The notes below the pieces were generated by a model that was not told the DNA's origin, ran no database searches, and saw only the letters and a program-made list of their open reading frames with translations. Below are positions 16,511 through 25,289 of a DNA stretch of 64,000 bases, piece by piece. Both the position numbers and the translations under genes were made by a program. Positions within the stretch are counted from its first letter, which is position 1. Every line of letters starts with the position of its first letter. The DNA is from Planctomycetota bacterium (GTDB taxonomy: Bacteria > Planctomycetota > Phycisphaerae > Phycisphaerales > SM1A02), in the NCBI GenBank assembly GCA_022566535.1, contig JADFIR010000009.1:1228-65227 (forward strand). The letters are read 5' to 3'.

Positions 16511-17032
16511 ATGAGCATCGACCTCGCCAGCCTCGAGATCCTGGTTTACCCGGCGCCGGTGCTCCGGCAGAGAGCCCAACGCATCGAGACCATCGACGGA
16601 GCTGTTCAAGCTGTTGCCGACCGCATGCTTGAGCTGATGCACCAGGCGGATGGCGCCGGGCTGGCCGCGCCGCAAGTGGGGCTGTCCTGGCGGATGTTCG
16701 TCACCAGGGGCGATGACCACCAACCTGATCACGTCTTCATCAATCCGCAGCTGATAGCGCTCCCGGGCGAGCTTCTGCTAAGGGAGGAAGGTTGCCTCAG
16801 CGTGCCGGGGATTCAGGTGGACGTTCGCCGCTCTGGCTCGGCGACCATTTCCGCGCAGGATCGAGACGGCCAATCGTTCACACTGCACGGCGACGACTTG
16901 CCGGCCCGGATATGGCAGCATGAATGCGACCACCTCGATGGCGTCTTGATCATCGACCGGATGGCGCCGATCGATCGGATCGCCACCCGCAAGATGCTCA
17001 AGGAACTCGAAGCCTCCGCCGCCGATCGGTGA
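16511..17032 (+). CDS. def: Peptide deformylase
   Basis: Removes the formyl group from the starting Met of new proteins. The 173-residue protein has all three family motifs in order: GAGLAAPQVG (near 48), EEGCLSVPG with the metal Cys (near 95) and QHECDHLDG with the two metal His and catalytic Glu (near 137). The fmt gene follows 105 bases downstream on the same strand, the classic def-fmt pairing of formylation and deformylation. Confidence 0.95.
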   Translation: MSIDLASLEILVYPAPVLRQRAQRIETIDGAVQAVADRMLELMHQADGAGLAAPQVGLSWRMFVTRGDDHQPDHVFINPQLIALPGELLLREEGCLSVPGIQVDVRRSGSATISAQDRDGQSFTLHGDDLPARIWQHECDHLDGVLIIDRMAPIDRIATRKMLKELEASAADR

Positions 17033-17079
17033 GCTGGGTTATCCTCACGCGTAGTGTGACCGCCTACTGTTCCTCTGAT

Positions 17080-17104
17080 AGCCGCGGATGAATGTCCGCG
17101 GGCT
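17080..17104. repeat. REP-like hairpin
   Basis: AGCCGCGGA-TGAATG-TCCGCGGGCT palindrome between def and fmt, of the same style as the hairpins at 11360-11424. It could also affect def mRNA stability. Confidence 0.5.
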
Positions 17105-17137
17105 CTTCGAGCCACCCTATCCGCTGGCGCAGCAACC

Positions 17138-18055
17138 ATGCGACTGGTCTATTTCGGTTCCGGCGAGTTTGGCCTGCCCACGCTGAAGCGCCTGGTGGAT
17201 GAGCACCGCGTGGCGCTGCTGATCACCCAGCCCGATCGACCGGCCGGGCGGTATCGTCTCCTGCGGCCAACTCCAGCTTGCCAATTCGCAGTAGAACACC
17301 ACGTCGAGACGATCAAGCCGACGGATCTCCGTGACCCGCAGGTGCAGCAGCGCATTCGCGCCGCCAGCGCCGATGCGTTGGTAGTGATCGCGTATGGGCA
17401 GAAACTCCCTGGGGCGCTTCTCGACCACGCCTTCGCGATCAATCTGCACGGCTCACTCCTACCCAGATACCGCGGCGCTGCACCCATCAACTGGGCGATC
17501 ATCAACGGCGAGAATGAAACGGGACTCAGCGTGATCAGAATAAACCAGCGGATCGACGCCGGCGATGTCCTGGCTCAACGCGCCACGCCCATCGATCCGA
17601 TGGAAACGGCGGGGGAGCTGGAGTGTCGCCTGGCCAACCTTGGACCGGACCTCGTGATTGAAACGCTAGCCAACTTCGATCGCGACCAACTTCATCCGAT
17701 CAAACAGGATGACCGGCTCGCCTGCCCGGCCCCCAAGTTGTCCAAGTCCGACGCAACGGTTCATTTTGATCAGCCGGCTTGTGCCGTGCAGCGCCGCATT
17801 CACGGTCTGACGCCCTGGCCGGGATGTACGGTGACGCTCGACGGCCGGCAGCTGCGCGTTGCGCGAGTAGAAGTGGCCGATGAACATCTCGCCGATGCCG
17901 TACCGGGCGAGCTACTGCCGCATCGCACCATTGCCTGCGCCCCGGGAGCGGTTCGGTTGCTCGAAGTTCAGCCGCCGGGCGGCAAGGTCATGTCGTTTAC
18001 GGCCTTCTGCCACGGTCATGATCTTCCGGTCGGTTGCAGGGTCCAGCCACTGTGA
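17138..18055 (+). CDS. fmt: Methionyl-tRNA formyltransferase
   Basis: Formylates initiator Met-tRNA with 10-formyl-THF. In 305 residues it has the N-terminal formyltransferase fold (MRLVYFGSGEFGLPTL), the folate-binding loop INLHGSLLPRYRGAAPIN, QRIDAGDVLA, and a C-terminal tRNA-binding barrel with GLTPWPGCTVTLDGRQL. Length is typical. It follows def, and its stop overlaps the GTG of the next gene. Confidence 0.95.
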   Translation: MRLVYFGSGEFGLPTLKRLVDEHRVALLITQPDRPAGRYRLLRPTPACQFAVEHHVETIKPTDLRDPQVQQRIRAASADALVVIAYGQKLPGALLDHAFAINLHGSLLPRYRGAAPINWAIINGENETGLSVIRINQRIDAGDVLAQRATPIDPMETAGELECRLANLGPDLVIETLANFDRDQLHPIKQDDRLACPAPKLSKSDATVHFDQPACAVQRRIHGLTPWPGCTVTLDGRQLRVARVEVADEHLADAVPGELLPHRTIACAPGAVRLLEVQPPGGKVMSFTAFCHGHDLPVGCRVQPL

Positions 18056-18573
18056 CCCAATTCGCCGACACACTCTGGGGCCTGCTTGGCCTGACGGATC
18101 ATCAGCCCCGCCGCAAAGCTGCAGGCCATCGCGGCGCTCATCGGTCGGGCGCTGGTCGGCCACGCCCACCGATGCAACAGCGGTACGATGCGCTAGTGGA
18201 CCAGATGAAGCAAACCTACGGCGTCCGAGTGCGCAAGTGGCGAAGCAGCTCGACCGGCTGCGCGTGGCTTGTGCGTTATGCCGACGGAACCGAAAGCAAG
18301 CTCATCGAAGCGCCCTATCCCAAGGGACCGATCAGCTGCGCGATATTCCTCCATGAGATCGCCCATCATGCGATCGGCTTCGGCCGCCATCGGCTGCGCT
18401 GCTTGGAGGAATACGAGGCGTGGCGATGGGCCTTGGATGTCATGCGTGCCCAGCGGCTGAACGTCACGCCCGCCGTCCACCAGCGCATCACCGAGTCCCT
18501 TCGCTACGCGGTCCGCAAGGCAAGAAATCGCGGCCTCAAGATGCTGCCCGACGAGCTGCGGCCCTACGTGTGA
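18052..18573 (+). CDS. Hypothetical HExxH metallopeptidase-like protein
   Basis: A 173-residue protein. The GTG at 18052 overlaps the fmt stop (GTGA), which suggests translational coupling. The middle carries CAIFLHEIAHHAIGFGRH, a zinc HExxH motif, with a possible third ligand in LRCLEEYEAWRWALD about 18 residues later. This is the layout of gluzincin or minimal metallopeptidase folds such as the ImmA/IrrE-like and 'SprT-like' groups. No signal peptide. Position after def-fmt may be only by operon, as I know no such partner. The substrate is unknown. Confidence 0.65.
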   Translation: MTQFADTLWGLLGLTDHQPRRKAAGHRGAHRSGAGRPRPPMQQRYDALVDQMKQTYGVRVRKWRSSSTGCAWLVRYADGTESKLIEAPYPKGPISCAIFLHEIAHHAIGFGRHRLRCLEEYEAWRWALDVMRAQRLNVTPAVHQRITESLRYAVRKARNRGLKMLPDELRPYV

Positions 18574-18826
18574 CCGGCTCGCCTGCTCGGCCCCATAAGG
18601 CCCAGCCCCTGCAACGGCGCCCACAGCACTGCCTGCGCCGATCACCGAAGCCCCCCAGCTCGGCCCGATTTTGCATTTCTCGAACATTCTCCTAGCCCGT
18701 GGGGTGTGGTCGGGTAAATTGGATCATAGCGGGAGCATGGGTTATCTACGCCCACCGCTGCGACCTGTTGGGCGCTCACCGGCCACGTTGCGAGGCGAAT
18801 GATTCCCAGCTCGCCAAGGGAGGATC

Positions 18827-19804
18827 ATGATGAACTTCGACCAAGCTGCACGAGCAATGCTAGGGCTGGGATGCCTCGCACTGACCGCATCGACTGCATA
18901 CGCCGACTGCGACGAGCCCCCCTTCCCTCATACCATGACTAGCCCTGACGGGATGTGGACGGCGACCATTGATGATCACGGGCAGATCAAGGATTTCATC
19001 GAGCCCAATCTCCCAGACGGCGACAGCATCTTTCAATCCTTCATCTATGACGCCACGCCGTCCTCCCACCAGCTCTCGTCACGCGTGGAGGATAACTACA
19101 CTTGGAACCAAGTGTGCGACAAACTCGGGCCCAATTCAGCGTCATTGACGCTCGAACACAATATCGATCGACTGGCGATCACAATTGACATCACGATGGT
19201 GGACGGTGCCTCCGGCGGAGCCCTCGTGACGTTGCAGTGGGTGAACCTCGGCATTTATCCGGTCAATGTCAAACCATTCTTCTACATGGACTTCGACGTC
19301 GGGGGCGACTTCAGTGATGATGAGGCGATGGTGATCCTCCATCCCCCCACCGGCCAGCCGCGGGCCATCGAGCAGAGCGACAACTCGGGTCCAAATCCGC
19401 TGTGGTTCGGCGCCTGCCCACACTATGACAGCTGGGAGATTGACACATATTCGCACCTGCGTAGCCGGCTCGACTCCGGCGTCGCCCAGCTGGCCGATCA
19501 GGACCTGACTGCGGGCACACCGCAGGATCACACCGCTGCACTGAGCCTCGAAACGGTCGAACTCGATCCAGGCAAAACGCTCGAGATGGTCATCGGCATT
19601 GGCGGAGCCAATTTCGACCTCTGTCCAGCGCTGCTCTGCCCATGGGATCTCGACGCCTCCGGCGCCGTGGGCATCCTCGATCTGCTGGCCCTCATCGCCC
19701 AATGGGGCGCCGATCCAGGCGGCCCGCCCGACTTCGACGGCGATGGCATCGTCGGCCTGCTCGACATGTTGACCCTCGTGGCCAACTGGGGCCCGTGCCC
19801 GTAG
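18827..19804 (+). CDS. Secreted protein with C-terminal dockerin-like module
   Basis: A 325-residue protein with a GGGAGG ribosome site just before tandem ATG codons and a signal peptide ending ASTAYADC. A beta-rich domain of unknown function covers residues 25-255. The last 60 residues hold two calcium-loop repeats, DLDASGAVGILDLLALIAQW and DFDGDGIVGLLDMLTLVANW, which form the dockerin-like type I module typical of Planctomycetes extracellular proteins. It is probably extracellular or surface-bound. The 253-base region upstream holds no other gene I can see. Confidence 0.85.
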   Translation: MMNFDQAARAMLGLGCLALTASTAYADCDEPPFPHTMTSPDGMWTATIDDHGQIKDFIEPNLPDGDSIFQSFIYDATPSSHQLSSRVEDNYTWNQVCDKLGPNSASLTLEHNIDRLAITIDITMVDGASGGALVTLQWVNLGIYPVNVKPFFYMDFDVGGDFSDDEAMVILHPPTGQPRAIEQSDNSGPNPLWFGACPHYDSWEIDTYSHLRSRLDSGVAQLADQDLTAGTPQDHTAALSLETVELDPGKTLEMVIGIGGANFDLCPALLCPWDLDASGAVGILDLLALIAQWGADPGGPPDFDGDGIVGLLDMLTLVANWGPCP

Positions 19805-19811
19805 ACGTGTA

Positions 19812-19833
19812 GCCCCGCCGGCCACGGCGGGGC
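19812..19833 (+). terminator. Strong GC hairpin after the dockerin-like gene
   Basis: GCCCCGCCG-GCCA-CGGCGGGGC, nine paired bases, starting seven bases after the stop codon. There is no T run after it, so termination here would rely on the hairpin or on the second hairpin at 19922. Confidence 0.5.
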
Positions 19834-19921
19834 GATCGTCAACGGACCCTCGTCGCCGAACAACCCACGTCACGAAACACCCTCACGCCAGCGAGCCGCC
19901 GCGCCCTCGCTCCTTATAAAG

Positions 19922-19945
19922 CCGCGACCACTGGTCGCGGTTTTC
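19922..19945 (+). terminator. Rho-independent terminator
   Basis: CCGCGAC-CACTG-GTCGCGG followed by TTTTCTTCC. It is placed to end transcripts from the dockerin-like gene at 18827. Confidence 0.65.
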
Positions 19946-20136
19946 TTCCGTAAAGCCGTCCCGATTCCATCGGGATCGGTCGCGGTCTTCTCTCACGCGC
20001 CGCGTTGACGCGATCGTCACGCACCGAGTCACACCGCCCCAGCGAGTCGCCACGTCCTGAGCGCGCGGGTATCTTCCAAACACAACCAGTCGCCACTCGC
20101 GGCGCGATCGCTGGGGGCGGCGCCGATATGCCAGCT

Positions 20137-20196
20137 ATGAATTGTCTGCCATCGAACGAACGGCGGGAACGGCGACTGATTAGCATCCCGGCGTGA
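20137..20196 (+). pseudogene. DUF433-like antitoxin remnant
   Basis: The last residues of an open frame read ERRERRLISIPA and a stop. This resembles the C-terminal end of DUF433 antitoxins, which sit just upstream of DUF5615 toxins. The rest of the domain cannot be found in any frame. The stop overlaps the GTG of the toxin-like remnant at 20193, the overlap normal for this gene pair. Confidence 0.3.
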
Positions 20197-20357
20197 AGCT
20201 GTTGTTCGACGAGAATCTGTCGCACCGGCGCGCAGTGGCCCACAGACAGCCCAGCCTGCCTATGGAGCCCAGCGTTATCGGGTCGTCCTGTTCGCAGCAC
20301 GGGGCGCCTTCTTTGGCATCCTCACACCATTGCTATGACATCCTGCGGACCGGATGA
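20193..20357 (+). pseudogene. DUF5615 PIN-like toxin remnant
   Basis: From a GTG at 20193 the frame starts VKLLFDENLSHR, the signature N terminus of DUF5615 (PIN-like) proteins. The sequence then loses all family features and stops after 54 residues, where intact members have about 110. The PIN acidic residues further on are missing. A dead toxin-antitoxin module is the simplest reading. Confidence 0.5.
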
Positions 20358-20417
20358 GCGGCGATCGGGTGTTTTTGCTTTTTTGCATTGCATCAGCAGC
20401 GACCAGGGGGTACGCTG

Positions 20418-20666
20418 GTGACTATGCATGTGCAATACGAAGACACGATGGGAACGTGGGTAACGGCTCGGTGCGTCCTACGGCGGAACGTTTACGGCAA
20501 GCCGATGCCCGCGTACGTCAAGACGTGGCTCGATGGGATTGGCCATGGCTCTAACGTTGACGGGCTCGCCAATGCCACTGACGACGTCCTGAATTGGCTG
20601 ACCCAGACGATCGAAAACCCGGACTGGCCTTCGCCGGTCCCTACCGGGCCGAAGCCCGGTCCTTAG
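20418..20666 (+). CDS. Small hypothetical protein
   Basis: An 82-residue frame with GTG at 20418 preceded by AGGGGG. It starts VTMHVQYEDTMGTWVTARCV and has no signal peptide, membrane helix or known domain. The codon pattern looks coding in the first 65 residues. Just before the stop a hairpin ACCGGGC-CGAA-GCCCGGT (20644-20661) may serve as a terminator. Confidence 0.4.
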   Translation: MTMHVQYEDTMGTWVTARCVLRRNVYGKPMPAYVKTWLDGIGHGSNVDGLANATDDVLNWLTQTIENPDWPSPVPTGPKPGP

Positions 20667-20784
20667 GAGCTTCTCACTCGCGAGCTTTCTTGGCGGGCCT
20701 GGCCCTGCGACGCTGGGTAGACCGCGTCATGGACGGCGTCCGTCGTCTGAACGACCGAGGGAGTGGGCGCGCCAACAGTCGCCA

Positions 20785-23205
20785 TCAATGATTATCAGCC
20801 TGGTCCTTCATCAGGGTGTCCGCTGATGGCAATTGTGCGCGCCATTCGGCGGCCTCGTGTGGCTTGCCCCAGGCGTCGTAGAGATCGATGAGGATGTTGA
20901 TCGCCTTCACCGTCTCGGCGTGCACCGGGCCGTAGCGCCCCATGTTCCTCTCGTAGCACTCGATCGCGAGGGGCTCCGCGTCGTCCAGCTTGTCTTGGTG
21001 GACCAGCGTCAGCGCGAGACCTTGGAGCGACAAAAGGGTGTAGGGGTGGTCGCTGCCGAACACTCGGAGAGCGCTTTGCAGCGTCCGCCTGTAAAGCGCC
21101 TCCGCGTCAGCGAGCCTGTCTTGCCTCAGCACAACAGTGGCGAGGACATGCATCGACTGGAGCGTACGCGGGTGGTCTTTGCCCAGGACGCGCTGGCGGA
21201 TCTCCAACGCCTCGCGGACCAGCAGTTCGGCATCCTCCAGCTGGTTTAGGTCCATCAACACGACGGCGAGGTTGGTCATCGAACTGAGCGTGTCCGGGTG
21301 GTGATCACCCAGGACGCGTCGCCGGGTTTGCAGCGCCTCTCGGTGCAGCGCCTCAGCCTCGGCGAGCTTGTCCCGGGTCCGAAGCAGCACGGCGAGATTG
21401 TTCATCGCACTGAGGGTGAGCGGGTCCTCATCGCCCAAGACGCGGCGGAGCGTCGCCAGAGCCTCTCGGTGCAGCGCCTCGGCCTTGTCACACCGCCCCA
21501 AATAGTTGTATATGACCGCCAGATTGTTCATGGCGTCCAACGTGTCCCGGTGCTCCTGCCCGAACTCCTCGCGTCGGAGCTGGAATGCTTGCTCCGCATG
21601 CGGCTCGGCCGCCTCGTACTCGCCGAGGCCCCAGTAGGCAATCGCCAGTGGCAATCGGATCGACGCCTCGATCAGGGGCATGTCCTCGAACCGGCCGCCG
21701 GGAGTCGATGCCTCCTCGATGCGCTCGGCGGCCGCGTCGAGCACCTGGCGCGTCCCGGCCGCGAGTATCTCTTTGCTGAGAAAGTCGTCGAGCGCCTCGG
21801 CGATCGCCTTCTCCGCGTCCGCACGTTTCGCCTCGGCCTCGGCGATCCCGCGCTGCTCGGCTTCGCTCAGCGCGAATCCGATCGAGATGACCGTCGCCAC
21901 CACCAGCACACCGGCCACCACTGAACCGGCGATGACGCCCGTTCGGTTCCGCTGCACGAACTTCCTCAGCCGATACGCGGCGTTGGGCGGGCTGGCCAGG
22001 ACCGGCTCGTGGTTCAGGTGGCGCCCGATGTCCATGGCCAGGCCGTTGGCCGTCTCATAGCGGCGCGTCCGGTCCTTTTCCAGGGCCTTCATCACGATCC
22101 AATCGAGGTCGCCTCGGATTTCGCGCAGCAGTGACGTTGGAGCCGCGCGGCGCTTTTGCGCATAGGTCGTAGATTCATCGCCTAGGCTGCTCAGGCGAGT
22201 GCTGGGCTTGGGCGGGTCCTCTTCGCGAATGATCCGCTGGATCTCGGCGAAGCCTGCACGGCGCAGCGTCTTGGGGTCGAAGGGAAGGGCGCCGGTGATC
22301 AGTTCGTAGAGCAGGACGCCGAGCGAATAGATGTCCGAGCGGGTGTCGATGTCCTGGGCGGTCATCTCCGCCTGTTCGGGGCTCATGTACTCTGGAGTAC
22401 CGATGAGCTGGCCCTGCTCGGTGAAGAGGGTCTTCTCGGTGAGCCGCTGGTGCAGCGCCTTGGCCACGCCGAAGTCGATGACTTTGGGGACCGCCTGTCC
22501 ATTCTTTGCGGTCACAAGAATGTTGGACGGCTTGAGGTCGCGGTGGATGATGCCTTTCTGGTGGGCGTGCTGAACGGCATCGCAGACCTGCATGAACAGC
22601 TTCAGCCGCTGGTGGATGTTCAAGCGGTGTCGATCGCAATGCTCGGTGATGGGGATGCCCGGCACATGCTCCATGACGAAGTACGGCCGGCTCCCCGCTT
22701 CCGCGGGCGTGACGCCCGCATCGAAGACCTTGGCGACGTTGGGATGATCCATCATGGCCAGGGCCTGGCGCTCGGCCTCGAAGCGGGCGATGACCTGCTT
22801 GGTGTCCATCCCCAGCTTGATGATCTTCAGGGCAACCCGCCGCTTGACCGGCTCGGTCTGCTCGACGAGGTAGACAATTGCGAAGCCGCCTTCGCCAATC
22901 TGTTCAAGGAGCCGGTAGGGACCAATCCGTTGATCCGATTCGACCAGTGACTTCTTCGCGGCGGTGGAGCCGGCAGCAAAGTTGGCATCCGACCGTTCGC
23001 TTGCCGGTGCCACCGCTTCATCATGCACCTCGCCGATGGTCCTGGCTTCATCCGCCGCTCCGGTCTTGAGCAGAGCGAGCACCTCGTTGTACAGCGCTTC
23101 ATCATCGCCGCAGCGCTCGCGTAACGCGCCGAGACGTTCCGACTCGGGCAGCGAGCCGATCTCGTTGAACAACTCATACACCAGCTCGATCCGTTGCTCT
23201 GTCAT
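20785..23205 (-). CDS. Serine/threonine protein kinase with TPR tail
   Basis: About 806 residues from the ATG at 23205, chosen for GGGAG eight bases upstream. After an N-terminal helical segment comes a Hanks-type kinase domain: GEGGFAIVYLVEQ, VALKIIK, HRDLKPSNILV, DFGVAKA and GTPEYMSPEQ, with a PknB-like arrangement. A membrane helix (VIAGSVVAGVLVVATVISIG) follows near residue 420. The outer part holds five or more kinesin-light-chain-type TPRs (TLxSMxNLAxxL...). This places the kinase inside and the TPRs outside the cytoplasmic membrane. The ECF sigma gene ends 34 bases upstream and is co-transcribed, the usual Planctomycetes pairing. Confidence 0.93.
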   Translation of the reverse strand: MTEQRIELVYELFNEIGSLPESERLGALRERCGDDEALYNEVLALLKTGAADEARTIGEVHDEAVAPASERSDANFAAGSTAAKKSLVESDQRIGPYRLLEQIGEGGFAIVYLVEQTEPVKRRVALKIIKLGMDTKQVIARFEAERQALAMMDHPNVAKVFDAGVTPAEAGSRPYFVMEHVPGIPITEHCDRHRLNIHQRLKLFMQVCDAVQHAHQKGIIHRDLKPSNILVTAKNGQAVPKVIDFGVAKALHQRLTEKTLFTEQGQLIGTPEYMSPEQAEMTAQDIDTRSDIYSLGVLLYELITGALPFDPKTLRRAGFAEIQRIIREEDPPKPSTRLSSLGDESTTYAQKRRAAPTSLLREIRGDLDWIVMKALEKDRTRRYETANGLAMDIGRHLNHEPVLASPPNAAYRLRKFVQRNRTGVIAGSVVAGVLVVATVISIGFALSEAEQRGIAEAEAKRADAEKAIAEALDDFLSKEILAAGTRQVLDAAAERIEEASTPGGRFEDMPLIEASIRLPLAIAYWGLGEYEAAEPHAEQAFQLRREEFGQEHRDTLDAMNNLAVIYNYLGRCDKAEALHREALATLRRVLGDEDPLTLSAMNNLAVLLRTRDKLAEAEALHREALQTRRRVLGDHHPDTLSSMTNLAVVLMDLNQLEDAELLVREALEIRQRVLGKDHPRTLQSMHVLATVVLRQDRLADAEALYRRTLQSALRVFGSDHPYTLLSLQGLALTLVHQDKLDDAEPLAIECYERNMGRYGPVHAETVKAINILIDLYDAWGKPHEAAEWRAQLPSADTLMKDQADNH

Positions 23206-23239
23206 GGCACAGCTCCCGTGCGGCCAAATCATCCGACGA

Positions 23240-23809
23240 TCAAGCTAAGGCCTGTACCAGCCACACGCGCGCGAACTTCCAGTCCTTCTTGACCAGGGCG
23301 GGCGAAATGTTCATCACCTCGGCCGTCTGCTCGATCGTCAGTCCGGCGAAGTAGCGCAGGTGGACGATCTCCCCCCAACGTGGGTTGGATTGTCCCAGGC
23401 GATCCACCGCGTGCTCCAGCTCGTTGGTCCGGTCCATGGGGAACGATTCCGCCACGCCGGGGGCGATGTCGCCGAGGCGAACACGCTGCCGGCCGCCCCC
23501 GTGCTTGTCACTGGCGTAGCGCCGGGCCCGATCGGCCAGAACGTGCCGCATGGCCCGGGCCGCCGTATTGATGAAATGACGCCGGTTCGTCCAGTTTACC
23601 GGCTCGCCACCCACCAGCTTCAGGTACGCCTCGTTGACGAGGGCCGTGGCCTGGAGCGTCTGGCCGGGGGCCTCCCGGGCCATGAGAAATCCGGCCAGGC
23701 GGCGGAGCTCGCGGTAGGTCATCTCGAACAGCCGCCCCTCGGCCCGCTCATCCCCGCCCCGCATCGCCTCCAGCAGCAGGGTCACATCCTTCGGAAGCTC
23801 GCCGCTCAC
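23240..23809 (-). CDS. ECF-family RNA polymerase sigma factor
   Basis: About 189 residues from a GTG at 23809; family members start just before 'VTLLLEAMRGGD'. Region 2 is seen in YRELRRLAGFLMAREAPGQT and TALVNEAYLKLVG; region 4 in VHLRYFAGLTIEQTAEVMNI then SPALVKKDWKFARVWL. This is the Planctomycetes-expanded ECF group that is encoded beside TPR-tailed Ser/Thr kinases and lacks an anti-sigma gene. The kinase probably controls it by phosphorylation, which is known for some other kinase-linked ECF groups but not shown here. Confidence 0.9.
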   Translation of the reverse strand: MSGELPKDVTLLLEAMRGGDERAEGRLFEMTYRELRRLAGFLMAREAPGQTLQATALVNEAYLKLVGGEPVNWTNRRHFINTAARAMRHVLADRARRYASDKHGGGRQRVRLGDIAPGVAESFPMDRTNELEHAVDRLGQSNPRWGEIVHLRYFAGLTIEQTAEVMNISPALVKKDWKFARVWLVQALA

Positions 23810-23905
23810 ACACAAAAGGTACCACAAATCCGTAGCCGGTCGTCTGCGATTTCTCGCTCTCTGGGGTGACGGCAACTCGAAACCCCCAACCTAAGGAGCA
23901 CGATC

Positions 23906-24649
23906 ATGAAGACGTCAAAGACGAAAAATGGTTCCAGAACCGTGTGGACCCGGAATCTGGCCGTGGCTTGCGTCGCCTGCTGCCTGATCCCCACTGCGGC
24001 CCGGGCCCAGACCCTGGTCCACGAGGACGTGGAGGTCACCACGGGCCGGCATAGCGACCTCTACAACCTCTACAGAGAGTTCGAGAAGGCCCAAGCGGCG
24101 CTAAGAGTAGCCGATGCCGAACTCACGTCCGTCGAGGAACGAATTGCAACGGAGAGATCGAACGTTGCACGGCTCGAGCAAGCCTTCAGAGACAAGAAAA
24201 CCCTGAGGAGGGTGATTGCTGCTGAGTTGAAAGCAGCGACCTACCGCCTCGACAAGATCGAGAAGGAGCTCGATGGCATTGCAAAGGATCTCGAGTCGAT
24301 CGGGGTGACCCTTCGCAGAATCGGTGCCATGGCGGAGCGAATGAACGCATTCAGGTTCGCACAGGAGGTGAAGCGGACGATGGCAGTCCTCGAAGCGATC
24401 CAGAATCGAGTCAGCCAGGACGAGGACAATGTCGATTCAATCCGTGAAGCCATTAGGCAACTCCTCGACGGCATCGGCATTTGTCTGTGGGATCTCGACG
24501 CCAACGGCAGCGTCGATAGCCTCGACTTGCTGCGCCTTGTTGCGGCCTGGGACACCGATCCCGGCGGCCCGCCGGACTTCGACGGCGATCGCACCGTCGG
24601 CATCTTCGACCTGCTGACGTTGCTCGCCAACTGGGGGCCGTGTGCGTGA
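23906..24649 (+). CDS. Secreted coiled-coil protein with dockerin-like module
   Basis: A 247-residue protein with AAGGAG seven bases before the ATG. The signal peptide ends TAARAQ. Residues 50-185 form a long coiled coil (EFEKAQAALRVADAELTSVE...EKELDGIAKDLESIG). The C terminus is a dockerin-like pair, DLDANGSVDSLDLLRLVAAW and DFDGDRTVGIFDLLTLLANW. It is divergent from the sigma-factor gene and so could share its control region. Function is unknown; it is probably an extracellular structural or attachment protein. Confidence 0.8.
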   Translation: MKTSKTKNGSRTVWTRNLAVACVACCLIPTAARAQTLVHEDVEVTTGRHSDLYNLYREFEKAQAALRVADAELTSVEERIATERSNVARLEQAFRDKKTLRRVIAAELKAATYRLDKIEKELDGIAKDLESIGVTLRRIGAMAERMNAFRFAQEVKRTMAVLEAIQNRVSQDEDNVDSIREAIRQLLDGIGICLWDLDANGSVDSLDLLRLVAAWDTDPGGPPDFDGDRTVGIFDLLTLLANWGPCA

Positions 24650-24678
24650 GCCTCTGGTCGTTGGTCGTGATGAACTGC

Positions 24679-24709
24679 AACCCCCGGTCATAGTAAAGCC
24701 GGGGGTTTT
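24679..24709 (+). terminator. Rho-independent terminator
   Basis: AACCCCCGG-loop-CCGGGGGTT followed by TTCG, 30 bases after the stop of the coiled-coil gene. Confidence 0.75.
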
Positions 24710-24756
24710 CGTTCGCTGGTCCGGCCGGCCTCAGCGTCGCCCCGTGGTGTTCAGCC

Positions 24757-24942
24757 GTGAACGACCCGAACCCGCCGAGCCCACCCTGCGAGAACTGCAC
24801 CCCCGTGAATCTCGCCGTCGCGGACATCTCCGGTGCGGCCAATGTGTCGGATGGGTGCGTCGATGCCTTCCACCTGGCGAAGCTGCTGGCTGCGTGGTGC
24901 TCCGTCGCCGGCGGCAACCCTTGCGGCACCTGCGGCCCGTAG
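24757..24942 (+). pseudogene. Detached dockerin-like C-terminal fragment
   Basis: A 61-residue frame from a GTG. Its content, VADISGAANVSDGCVDAFHL then AKLLAAWCSVAGGNPCGTCG, resembles half of a Cys-containing dockerin-like tail. It has no signal peptide and no N-terminal domain, and it follows a terminator, so it is more likely the leftover end of a lost secreted-protein gene than a working gene. Confidence 0.4.
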
Positions 24943-24965
24943 CTGCGCGACGCAGCCACGTCTCT

Positions 24966-25285
24966 GCGCGCACTGTGGGTTGAGGCCGCGCCGGCGCGCA
25001 CGAGTTGGTCGAAGATGAAGGCTCGATGCGCTCCCGAAGCGATCACTTAGCACGAGTTGCGCGGAGATAAGCCTCAGTTAGCCGAAGTTATACCGCACGC
25101 GGCATGGCTGGCGCGCGCCGAGTGGCCCGGACGGCCGCCTGTGTGCGCGCAGAAGATTCCGACCCTCAATAGCAACTCAGAATTGAGGTCGTGCTCGGAT
25201 GCGAAGTGTGCGCGCAAAGCGCTGCGCGCGCAGAGGTGGTGCCTGCAGTCAGGCCTGGTTTGTGCGCGAGGCGGGGAGCGTGCGG
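24966..25285 (+). repeat. GCGCGC-rich dispersed repeat, copy A
   Basis: Shares with copy B (59724-60049) the ordered blocks GGGTTGAGG, TGGTCGAAG, GAGATAAGCCT, GTTAGCCGAAGTTAT, GGCTGGCGCGCGCC, CCGACCCTC, GCGAAGTG and GCTGCGCGCGCAG. Spacing between neighbouring blocks is identical in the two copies except for one 10-base and one 1-base difference. It fills the space between the dockerin fragment and the 3' end of rtcB, and contains perfect palindromes such as CTGCGCGCGCAG. I see no protein-coding frame. Confidence 0.85.
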
Positions 25286-25289
25286 GCAT

